Assembly: GCF_030867095.1 (NCBI RefSeq)
Contig: NC_081824.1
Location: 123,450,162 to 123,514,161 of the forward strand
Direction: 5' to 3'
DNA: 64,000 bases
From: Alligator mississippiensis
Lineage: Eukaryota > Chordata > Crocodylia > Alligatoridae
Shown here: in pieces, positions 13,025 through 22,221 of the stretch
Layout: every line of letters starts with the position of its first letter
Numbering within the stretch: position 1 is the stretch's first letter
Position numbers and translations under genes: made by a program
The notes under the pieces: model-generated
Told to the model about the DNA's origin: nothing
Databases searched by the model: none
Seen by the model: the letters and a program-made list of their open reading frames with translations, nothing else

Positions 13025-13330
13025 TGGTCAAGATCACGTTATGTGTCAGGAAGAAGAAAATAATCCTGGAGCCCCTGCCGCTGCCGCCTAGGGAGAGCGT
13101 TTCAACCTGCTGCCTTGCGGTTTCCAAGGCATTCATTCGGCTCTAACGTGTGTCATGCACTGCGTAGTTTCAATCATGGGTGGCTTTGTCCTCCCTCCCA
13201 ACAGGAAGGGGGAGCAGCAGGGCTCCCAGCGGCTCCTCCAGGGCTCTTCCAGAAAGCGGGGGTTTGCCATCTGTCAGCAAAGAGCCCCCGGGGAGCCGGG
13301 TGCGTGCAAAACAAGTGAAAATCATGCCAT

Positions 13331-13964
13331 TTGCAGTCGCAGGGCTCCTTGCTGTATAGACAGGCAGTCAGGTGACATCCCTCTTGAAGAGCACTGGATG
13401 CATGCACTGAGCTGCTATCGCAGTGTTTCTTTTCCAGGCTGCTGTTCCCAATCCAGACGCCTGCAGCAGACAGTGTAATTGCAGTGACTGGACAAATGCC
13501 CCTCAAACTTGTGCCCAATATGGTCTCTTTGCTTTGCAATTAGCTTACATGGGGACCCTGGCAGCCAATGAGCATTCAAAACGTTTTATATCCGTGGCTG
13601 TTTCTCTCTATTCTGTAGAGAGAGAGAGAGAGATGAAGGGCAGGGATAGGGGGCAATACCAATCCTTCTGCAGCAGAATATCTGTGCCTGCCTTTCCTTA
13701 GTATAGTTTCTCCCCAGCAAACATGTAAGCCAAGGGAAATCATTCCATCTTTGCACTATCTAAAGCAAAGAAGTTATTTTTTTATGCTGGTCCTCTTTCA
13801 TAAAATTAAAAAGAAAAAAGTCTTTGGCATTCAGACTCGGTAGTTAAACAGGAAGAGAATGTCAAGATAAAAATAGATTTTAATGGAAGTCCTTACCTGT
13901 GTTGTTAATAGAAACCTTTTGATAACCAGAATCAGATGCCTTTGTGACAGGCAAGGATTTTTGT
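13331..13964. other. Non-repetitive sequence, no gene seen
   Basis: Composition falls back to AT-rich here. A (GA)n run lies at about 13617-13632. No exon was recognised. Confidence 0.4.
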
Positions 13965-14020
13965 GGGTGATATCTTTTACTGGACCAACAATACAGGTGG
14001 TCCAATAAAAGATAACACCC
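13965..14020. repeat. 23-bp inverted repeat (hairpin)
   Basis: The left arm (13965-13987) and right arm (13998-14020) are inverted copies with about two mismatches and a 10-base spacer. The arm core TATCTTTTA..TGGACCA resembles the end of an old interspersed repeat of amniotes, so it is probably a relic of a hairpin-ended transposon. Confidence 0.7.
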
Positions 14021-15570
14021 ATGTTTATTTTTTCACCATTTGTGCATTTTTGGTGACACGTTTTGCTCAGAGAGTAAAACTAATTTGGCTATAGTTTCAC
14101 TTGGTTTCTAGGCACTTTGAGTCAATTTTACTTCCTGATTCTCTGGCACTAGCACAATGGTGGTGTTGTTTGGTTTCCCATTGCCTTGGGGAAGTGTTTA
14201 TTTATTAAGTATGGCTCATTTTAATTTTGAACTAGAAAACTTCTCCATTCCTATTCTGTTTTGGAAAACTTTTAACAAAAAATTGGGCTTGCACTATGGT
14301 AATTTGATGCTGCATTACTGCCAACTTGCAGTTTTATCGCAAGTTTTGGATTGGCATTTCATATAAGCTCCAGCTCTTGGACCTGTAAGATTACATGAAA
14401 ATTTAAACTTTAATTTAAAAAAGAGAAAGAAAGAAGACAGTATATGTGTGAAACCTGAAGACTGTAATGTAATCTAGAAACTAAATTTAAAGAAACCAAA
14501 AATTATTATTTTTGTTGGTTCAGTGTCATATTTTTCATGTCAGTCTCATTATTTTTTAGACCTGATTCACAATATTTTAATATTTTGGGCTGGTAATAAT
14601 ATGAGAGAATCTCTTAATTCATATTGTAATGTTTTACTCTCTTAGGGTCTGATCCAAATTGACCACATTAGCCTTTGGATCAGGTACAAAGGGCCTGGAG
14701 CAGCAGGTTCTCAGAACCTTGTGGACCTCATCTTGTTGCTCCAAGTGTCTTACATGATTATGACCAATAATTTTACAATGGCAGAATTATCTTTAATTAA
14801 TTAATTTAATTGTAAATTAATTATGAGCAGGCCTCCACCCTGTACTTGGAGGGCTTAACCCTTTAAAGGAGTGGACCAAAAGCTAACAAAGAATTAAGTA
14901 CTCCCTGATTTGTTATGCTTACATATTCTTCTTATTTTGTTTTTCAAGTTTTCAATACAAGCTGTATTATAACTGTCTTTCCTCTTTCTGAATATTTTCT
15001 GGATACCTCTATTTTGTCCAACTGAAGATCTTGAACTTGACCTGGAGATACTGATCCAGCCAAAGCAAATTACGTTGCTTTGAACCTCACCTGAGTCATA
15101 TTTGACAGAGTTTGGTTTAATCTGAGATTGCCCCCATCCTGCCCACTTTCATAGTAACCACATTTACCTTGACTTTTCCCATCCTACTTCACCAAGGACT
15201 GAAGCCAGTGTCTTGGAAGGGCCTTCTGGGAAGTAGTGCACTCCTGACCTAGGGATCTGACACTTGCTCCTTTTCTGGTGCTTGCAGCATTTCAAAAGTT
15301 CATTTTCTTTCTCCCTGAAAATAGGTCTGATTGGGTACTTCAGTAATAAGTGAGGCCCAAAATCATCTTAAAGAAAGAAATGTTCATTCAAAAATGACTG
15401 AGTGAGCTGTAAGTGTTCTCAGTAATAGCTTCATAAAAGAAGGGAAACTCAGTTACTGTTGATGACATCAAAAGAAGTCTCACTTTGTATCCTGCTCTTG
15501 ACATGATCTCCCTGTAGCATTTGAATCACAGCCCTCTGAAACTCTTTTTAGTCTCTGATTCTACAAGGTA
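14021..15570. other. AT-rich sequence, no gene seen
   Basis: No exon was recognised. A TAATTA-rich stretch (about 14790-14825) is nearly self-complementary. A short old-repeat-like phrase lies near 14643-14690. Confidence 0.4.
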
Positions 15571-15575
15571 CTTAT

Positions 15576-16473
15576 TGTGCGGGCCAGGGGTGAGCCGGGC
15601 CCGTCTTTGCGCACGCGGACTGTGACCAGCAGCCCGGGCACGTGGGGCCGGAGAAAACCGCGGGGCGGTAAGGTACGCGCAAGCTAGAATTAGTTACGGA
15701 GGCATAGTGGTTGATTGAAAAGATTATTTACTTACACCCAAGATGGTCGCGGTGTAGGCTGGACAGTTTCCAGGTGCAGCTCCGCTTAAATCCTCGTTGG
15801 AGGACTCTGACAAACTCGGTTCTTTGGCCCCGGAGTGGTTTAGGCTCCGCGGGTTCGGCAATTCTTTCCTCACGGAGTGGCTGAATCTCCGTGGGTTTTG
15901 TTCGGTTCCCAGGTCCCCCGGAGCTGTTAAGACTCCGTGGGTTCGAAAATTGGGCATATAGGATAGGGATACATCTAGGATTGCGCTCAGCGACGCGGAG
16001 AGGCTAGAGGCTGTTTAAACCTCTGTTGCCTGCTTAAGAAAGGCGCGTTGGGTCCGCAAGGGTCCACATCGCTTGGAGATCTTCACACAGCGCGAAGTCT
16101 CCTCCTCCTGGCGAGTTCTGTATCTCTCCAGTTTTCCTCTCTCTCCAGCTTGGGTGGAAGCTACCCAAGCCTTTTGTATGACTAGCAAGCCAATAGCTAG
16201 CCGCCTCGTATGCCTACATTTAGAACCGGCCAATAATGTGGCGCAAATCTAAATACAAATGGTGGGAACTCCTTTGCACCGTGCATCTCTGAGATGCAAA
16301 AGAAATGCACCATGCAAAGAAGCTGCAAATTGGCGGGAAATCCCCCGTTGCACCAGAGTTCTCTCCCGCAGCAGAGAACTCTACCGTGCAAGGAAACTGT
16401 AATTTTAACGGGAACATAATTTAGCGTTGCCGAAGCACACACAAACAACAAATCACAACTTTGGGTTGTGACA
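15576..16473 (-). repeat. 3' LTR of the minus-strand element
   Basis: This 898-bp LTR begins TGTCACAACCC on the minus strand and ends CA at 15576. It carries a 10-bp hairpin at 16355-16382 (AGAGTTCTCT / AGAGAACTCT), a short palindrome GCATCTCTGAGATGC, ATTGG (inverted CCAAT) motifs upstream of a TATA-like CATACAAAAGG, three CGGAG-N9-CTCCG hairpins at 15831-15937, and a GTAAGT splice-donor-like site. No canonical AATAAA signal was found. Confidence 0.93.
15831..15937 (-). repeat. Three phased 19-nt hairpins in the LTR
   Basis: CGGAG-N9-CTCCG occurs at 15831-15849, 15873-15891 and 15919-15937. Each has a 5-bp stem and exactly nine loop bases, and starts are 42 and 46 bases apart. They sit downstream of the TATA-like motif and so would be in the transcript. 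They recur in the other LTR at 18930-19036. Confidence 0.8.
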
Positions 16474-16485
16474 TCCCCCCTTGCT
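16474..16485 (-). other. Polypurine tract
   Basis: On the minus strand AGCAAGGGGGGA lies immediately before the 3' LTR, the standard position for plus-strand priming. The identical tract occurs in the plus-strand copy at 44557-44568. Confidence 0.85.
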
Positions 16486-16615
16486 GAGAGCATAGCTAAA
16501 TTATGCTATAATCTTCACTCTAGAACCTTGTCATGAGTTGTCAAACGAGCAGACAAGCAAACAAACAAATAAACAAACATAAAATTCGCTGCCCTGGGAT
16601 TAAGTTACATAACAA

Positions 16616-16693
16616 TCAAGAAACAATAATCAACACAAACACATAATCTGATTCATAACAAAATTGCATGATCAGGGCTTCAGTGGGCGTCAT
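16616..16693 (-). pseudogene. Remnant of small membrane-protein frame
   Basis: From the ATG at 16691-16693 this frame begins MTPTEALI, as in the plus-strand copy. It then shifts because the T-run after CAA is two bases shorter, and stops after 25 codons. A polypyrimidine-AG splice-acceptor-like site (AG at 16781-16782) lies upstream, as in the other copy. It is broken relative to the 65-residue frame at 44344-44541, unless that copy is the altered one. Confidence 0.5.
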
Positions 16694-16780
16694 GGCAAAG
16701 TCGCGCATCAGGCCCTCACTTCTTTCGGTGATGTCATCCCTCTCAGGGCTCCTCCTCGCCACGTACTCTGAATATCGGAT

Positions 16781-16800
16781 CTGTAAACAGAAAGCTCTCA
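16781..16800 (-). promoter_or_regulatory. Candidate splice acceptor after gag
   Basis: On the minus strand GAGCTTTCTGTTTACAG precedes ATCCG, a good polypyrimidine-CAG acceptor. The plus-strand copy has an equivalent TTCTTTTCACAG followed by ATCCGG. Conservation of the site in two diverged copies supports use, but no transcript evidence is available. Confidence 0.55.
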
Positions 16801-17790
16801 AAAAATAGATTAATGAGCTTATTCAACAAACTTAAACAATTTCCATGGCTCAATTGGATGAAATCGTTGAGGATCCATCATCTGGCTCTTCTAAATAACG
16901 AAAACCTAACTCATAAGCCAATTGCCATTGGCCTGCGTCTCCTAAAATCCAAAGCTGCCACTTATTGAGTCCGGAACGCTGTAGGAGAAATCCAAACATG
17001 TATCGCTCCTGTAGGGTTCTCGGTGGCAGTGGTGGAAGATCGGATCCATGACGTCTGGTGCCTTGAGGTCCAGTCGGGTGTCGACAGTCCCGATCAAGAG
17101 ACAACCTTGGCTCCATCAGGATACACAGTCGTGGCAACTGACAAAGAAGATTACTCACGGGTTGGTTTACCATTGGACTGAGCAGAATCCGAAGGACGAC
17201 AATGTTCTTTTGCCCATAAATCTCGAGGCAACTATCTAAACTGTGAGAGGTTAGTGGAACGGTTCCAGGATCTCACAAGTGACGGTGAGGCCATGGTCTT
17301 ATTCGCTGGAGTGATGTCAGTCCCAGCGCACATGCTCTCGGGTTCCAAGCACAGTACGAGACGCTGATGAATGCCAGCATGAGATGCTCTGTGCCGGTAT
17401 ATTCTGGCCGTCCTGCATGCCACACGTGGGCTTTCTGACTAATCAGTCCTGCAACAAGCGCGGGTAGTGGAATAGGCAAGTGAGTATTAACTGTTATCAT
17501 GTCGATGTCGGTGACATGTCCTCTACTCCACGAAGCTTGTCTGACTAGGGAGCTTGCTTCTTCTTGATTCAGCAGGTCGGATCCAAGTTCCATGACTAAA
17601 AGTCCTAACCATACAGCTAGAGTCTCTTCAGGTTGAATTTTTGATGCTCTACATAAATCCTGCAACTCAGCTCTGGTGCGAGCATAATAGGTGGTAGCAA
17701 CTCGGTTAGTTGTTGTTGTAGAATAAGCTGCTCCTTCGGGAGATGATGCTGTTATAGGCTGAACTGCTGCCATGGGGGTTACTGCTGCTG

Positions 17791-18015
17791 TTACTGCTTA
17801 AGGCAGGAGGGGCGGATGCACTCCTCCGCTTGACTCTCTCCTTCGTCAGCAGGAAGGCGTGGTCGGCAGAGACGTCGCCGCGTCGCTAGGCGGGGTTGCC
17901 GGAGACGACGCTGCGTCGATGGGCGGAGTCGCTGACTGAACTCTCGCGGGTTCTTCAGAAGCTCCATCCTTCTTTTCCGGTTCTTCCACGCGGTCTCCCT
18001 CTTGCTCAGCGCCAT
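17791..18015 (-). CDS. Overlapping basic open frame inside gag
   Basis: A 74-codon frame in another register of gag starts at an ATG in strong context (CCAAGATGGC) and encodes an Arg/Lys-rich peptide beginning MALSKRETAWKNRKRR. The plus-strand copy keeps the same start and the same basic N-terminus (43021-43188). It may be only the by-product of an acidic, purine-rich gag segment read in another frame. Function is unknown. Confidence 0.25.
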   Translation of the reverse strand: MALSKRETAWKNRKRRMELLKNPREFSQRLRPSTQRRLRQPRLATRRRLCRPRLPADEGESQAEECIRPSCLKQ

Positions 18016-18655
18016 CTTGGACTGGCGTTTCAGGCTCCTTTTTCTCAGCCGCTTCTTTGACCGCTCGGATCGCCATCTGCAGCTGGGTTTTCAAACTTAA
18101 GTTCTTTTGCATTAGATTCATTATAGTATGAAAAGTTGCACTACATTCTCCCCCCTTGTTGTACCACGGGGCCACCCTCTCATTTGCGGCTCGTTCCTTC
18201 TCCATGTCTTCGCAGAGCTCGGATGGTAGCTCGCAACCCCTTAATCTAGCCACCATGAGAGGAGGGAACCGGCAGATCGACTCCGGCTCTTCACTCTCCC
18301 GAGCATATCGTAGGCATCGGGCACGCTCCCGGGTGAAAGTTGGGTTTGTTTCGCCTGCCGGATTGGGTCCGGCGAGGGACACAGTATCGAGGGGCCTGAA
18401 CAGGACCCGCTCGTCTCTCATTATACACCCGAACGCCACGGGGAGCAAATACACTTCCCTCTCTCGGGGCTCCGTCTTTGGAGACTCCCTCTTCTCCCTT
18501 CAGCGACAGGCATCTGCTGACAAATCTCTCACCCGTTCCGCCCGCCTGGTGGTAAGCGATATGCGCTTCCAGTTCCTCAAAGTTTTTCACTTGGCGTTGG
18601 TTATCGCGCCAAGGGCAGTTCTTAACCAATTCTAGCTCTAGCGCGTCTTCTCCTG

Positions 18656-18673
18656 ATCCCATCCTCGTCGCCA
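18656..18673 (-). other. Primer-binding site for tRNA-Ser(GCT)
   Basis: On the minus strand TGGCGACGAGGATGGGAT directly follows the LTR. It is an exact 18-nt complement to the 3' end (with CCA) of vertebrate tRNA-Ser(GCT) as I know that sequence. The match ends after 18 nt, the usual length for such sites. Confidence 0.85.
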
Positions 18674-19572
18674 TGTGCGGGCCGGGGGCGAGCCGGGCCC
18701 GTCTTTGCGCACACGGACTGTGGCCAGCAGCCCGGGCACGCGGGGTCGGAGAAAACCGCGGGGCGGTTAGGTACGCGCGAGCTAGAATTAGTTACGGAGG
18801 CGTAGTGGTTGATTGAAAAGATTATTTACTTACACCCAAGATGGTTGCGGTGTAGGCTGGACAGTTTTCCAGGTGCAGCTCTGCTTAAATCCTTGTTGGA
18901 GGACTCTGACAAACTCGGTTCTTTGGCCCCGGAGTGGTTTAGGCTCCGCGGGTTCGGCAATTCTTTCCTCACGGAGTGGCTGAATCTCCGTGGGTTTTGT
19001 TCGGTTCCCAGGTCCCCCGGAGCTGTTAAGACTCCGTGGTTTCGAAAATTGGGCATATAGGATAGGGATACGTCTAGGATTGCGCTCAGCGACGGGGAGA
19101 GGCTAGAGGCTGTTTAAACCTCTGTTGCCTGCTTAAGAAAAGCGCGTTGGGTCCGCAAGGGTCCACATCGCTTGGAGATCTTCACACAGCGCAAAGTCTC
19201 CTCCTCCTGGCGAGTTCTGTATCTCTCCAGTTTTCCTCTCTCTCCAGCTTGGGCGGAAGCTACCCAAGCCTTTTGTACGGCTAGCAAGCCAATAGCTAGC
19301 CGCCTCGTATGCCTACATTTAGAACCGGCCAATAATGTGGCGCGAATCTAAATACAAATGGCGGGAACTCCTTTGCACCGTGCATCTCTGAGATGCAAAA
19401 GAAATGCACCATGCAAAGAAGCTGAAAATTGGCGGGAAATCCCCCGTTGCACCAGAGTTCTCTCCCACAGCAGAGAACTCTACCGTGCAAGGAAACTGTA
19501 ATTTTAATGGGAACATAATTTAGCGTTGCTGAAGCACACACAAACAACAAATCACAACTTTGGGTTGTGACA
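18674..19572 (-). repeat. 5' LTR of the minus-strand element
   Basis: This 899-bp LTR is nearly identical to 15576-16473, with the same TG..CA ends, hairpins (18930-18948, 18972-18990, 19018-19036) and splice-donor-like GTAAGT (18828-18833 on the minus strand). It would supply the promoter for the gag transcript. Confidence 0.93.
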
Positions 19573-19577
19573 CTTAT

Positions 19578-20944
19578 AAGGTATATTAATAATGTTAAAC
19601 ACAGTAAGGGTCCTATGGAAGAGACTGAAGTTACCTCTGAGTTTAGAGACTTTAGACTTTGGTTCTATAATGTTCTTCAGCTCAGCCCCCAAAGCAGGTT
19701 TTGACAGGCTGAACAACTTGAATTTGGGAAGGATCCCTTTAGGCAGAGAGAGGTCAGTTGTACCCAATTGCTTGGTTCCACATACAAGAGCTTTTTCTGT
19801 CTCCTCTGCAAAACTTGCATGAGGTGAGATCTTATGAGACCGTTATTGTGGGTAGGGGCTGTGGCAGTTTTGGTGTTTTTCTAAACCACTGCCTGTAGTT
19901 CTATTCAGAGGTAGCAAGAAGTGCCTGAATCACCAGATCATCTGCAATCACTCATCTAGCCTGGCTGTCACAAAAAATGACTTAATAGTGTCCACCCTAC
20001 AGCATGGTCTGTTTCCAAACAAAACTTTGGTTTTAACTAAGTTCAAAACTAGAAGTAGGATCATTCCAAAGGGTGAGATTTCCAACTGTGACAAGTATAA
20101 ATTTCACTGACTCACTAGGATCATTCCTTCTTGTCTGTCCGGAAAGCACCTAGTAGCACATCATACCTGCTGATAGAAATAAAATACAGTGAATGATAAT
20201 AATACATAAAGGGGTGGCACACAATTTACTAAACACAGTCATTTGTTTTAAAATATGATTGGCTCCACAAGCATATACATTTGTCAGTTTTGAAAACTAC
20301 TGTTGCTGCCACAACCACATAATAGAAAATATTAAATTATTTTTCTTCATGCCTTCTACTGAGTTGAAATGTTAAACAACTCTTTTGAAAATTACAAACA
20401 GTTTTAAAACAATACATTCATTCATTGGGGATAATTAGTTGTTCTCTGCCTCTCTACCCTGTCCACTTGAGAACCGGCCTACTTCCTCATGAAGTTATTA
20501 CAGAAATAGTGGGACTTTAACAATCTCTCTATCTGTAAAAAAAAAACTTGACAATATTTATCTGGTTCGACATGGTTATTGTGAGGCTAAATTTATGCAA
20601 ATGTATAAAGCTTCCTGACAGTCTCAAAAGGGAGAGATGCAAATTAATAGTAGTGTTATTAATTATCATCATCATTGTAGTAGAAGGAGAAAGAATTGGA
20701 GGAATAATATGATTGCTCCATTAATTGTGTTCTTATGGACGGGATAGTTTAGAAAACTGATAATGAAATGTTAAACCTTTCATTCACAAGAATCCAGGTG
20801 TATGAACAAATGTTAATTGAAAAGCTTGCTGTTAATATCATTTGTGTTTATACTTCTTTTTTCTTTCAATTGAGTGCACGTTTGGGTGTGTCATGCCCTC
20901 ATTCTTTTTCTACCTGCCATATAGTTCATCAGAGTCTGCCTCTA
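19578..20944. other. AT-rich sequence, no gene seen
   Basis: No exon, RNA gene or clear element end was recognised. Confidence 0.4.
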
Positions 20945-22221
20945 GAAATTCAATGCAAACAAATGCAAGGTGCTACACATCGAGAAGAATAATCAAAAAC
21001 ACAAATATAAAATTGTTGACACCTGACTGGATGGCAGCATTATGGAAAAGAATCTGGGAGTCTTGGTAGATCACAGACTCAATATGAGTCTGCAATGTAA
21101 TGCAGCTTCGAAAAGGTTAATGTGGTTTTGGGATACATCAATAGAAGCCTCAGGTGAAAGACATGGCACTGTCTTGCACCTGAAGCTACTCTACTCCGCA
21201 CTGGTTAGGCCTCATCTGGAGTACTATGTGCAGTTCTGGACTTCACATTTTTTAAAATATGTGGAGAAGTTAGAGAGGGTCCAGAGGTGGGCAACCAAGA
21301 TGATAAAGGGCTTGGAAAGCAAGTCATACGAGGAGAGGCCGAAGGAGCTAGGCATATTCAGCTTGTGGAAAAGACACTTACGGGGGGGACAAGATAGCAG
21401 CTTTCAACTACTTGAAGGGCTGCCATAAAAAAGAGGGAAAACAGCTTTTCTCTCTTGCTGCAGAAAGGAGGGTACAGACCAAGGGCTTGAAATTTCAGCA
21501 AATTAAGTTTAGACTGGATAGAAGGAAAAACGTCACTGTTAGAAGAGCGAGGCAGTAGAACAGACTGCCTAGGGAAGTTGTGGACTCTCCATCACTGGAG
21601 GTGTTCAAGAAGTTGGACAGCCACTGGTCAGGGATGATTTAGGTGTAGCTATGCCTATGTTCTACTATGGGTATTTCCCAAGCTTCTGGGCTTTGCTGGT
21701 TTCTCTTGCCCCTCCTTTCTGCTACATGTGTCTGGGTGTTTTTAAGCCTACCTCAGAGGCATTCAGTGTTGACTACAGCCAAGGCCAGAGAGTTTGACTG
21801 GGATATGCCAACATTTGTGCTGGGACCAAAGCCTGAGGTTCCTGGCTAAGGGGTCTTGCCCCTCCACTGAAGGCCAAATCATTCACCCCATTTGGGGTCA
21901 GGAAGAAATTTTACCCCATGGTCAGATTGGTATGGACTGTGGGAGGGTTTGTCTTCTACTATAGCAGGGGACATGACCCTCTACCTGGGATGCCTTGAGG
22001 ATATATTGACATCTTTGTATAGGAGCAGGACATTGACTGACGTGATTCCCGTGCTTTACCTATGGCAGGTTAGGGTTTTATGTCTGGGTTCTATCAGGGT
22101 TGACAGTAGTCTTACATGGAGTTTAAATTACGAATTGGATAGGGATGATCCTGCCTCAGGCAGGAGGTTGGACTAGATGACCTCCAGAGGTCTTTTCCAG
22201 CCCTACTTTTCATCTATGGCT
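20945..22221 (+). mobile_element. Old CR1 LINE fragment with reverse-transcriptase C-terminus
   Basis: The region starts in the reverse-transcriptase C-terminal part (residues like NANKCKVLH) and contains an open frame at 21042-21428 with GVLVDHRLN, ALVRPHLEYYVQFW and LERVQRWATKMIKG, all typical of CR1. It runs through frame-broken sequence into a CR1 3' end (TTGGACTAGATGACCTCCAG near 22170). It is 5'-truncated and non-functional. It resembles the CR1 at 58432-60440 (shared RVQRWATK) more than the younger copies at 36-39.6 kb. Confidence 0.85.

Larger units (their letters stand above)
12440..13330. promoter_or_regulatory. Second GC-rich putative regulatory or 5' UTR segment
   Basis: A CRE-like TGATGTCATC motif (12611-12620) lies in purine/pyrimidine-skewed GC-rich DNA. 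A splice-acceptor-like 'ccctcccaacag' occurs at about 13193-13204. I could not recognise a coding exon or gene. A first-exon or promoter region of a neighbouring gene is possible but unproven. Confidence 0.25.
16850..18674 (-). pseudogene. gag-like frame, minus-strand copy, disabled
   Basis: The protein is the likely structural (capsid-forming) product of the element. It aligns along its whole length with the plus-strand copy. The order is: N-terminal domain with a CLRYA/CLRCA segment, a helical NLSLK-containing stretch, an acidic linker, a Pro/Ala linker holding a duplicated 33-nt unit, a domain containing TRAELQDLC and EETLAVWLG, and a C-terminal domain containing RYMFGFLLQRSGLNKWQL. No CCHC zinc knuckle is visible. 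The ATG at 18672-18674 spans the LTR/primer-site border. Disabling changes are a 2-base loss near 18463 and in-frame stops at 17846-17848, 17798-17800 and 17273-17275. The gag role is inferred from position and size, not from a recognised capsid motif. Confidence 0.75.
15571..19577 (-). mobile_element. Complete gag-only LTR retroelement, minus-strand copy
   Basis: A complete insertion is bounded by the 5-bp target duplication CTTAT (15571-15575 and 19573-19577). Read on the minus strand it has a 5' LTR (18674-19572), a primer-binding site (18656-18673), a gag-like frame, a splice-acceptor-like site with a short membrane-type frame, a polypurine tract (16474-16485) and a 3' LTR (15576-16473). 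The internal region is only about 2.2 kb and shows no protease, reverse transcriptase, integrase or recognisable envelope, so movement would need enzymes supplied by another element. The LTRs differ at scattered positions only, so the insertion is not ancient. The same family occurs at 41658-45262 and at 63794 onward. It is an endogenous-retrovirus-like element of unassigned family. Confidence 0.93.

Noticed and set aside
12682..13146. 154-codon frame beginning in a GT/GA repeat
   Set aside because: The first third is coded by the microsatellite and the rest has no domain. The opposite strand is equally open.
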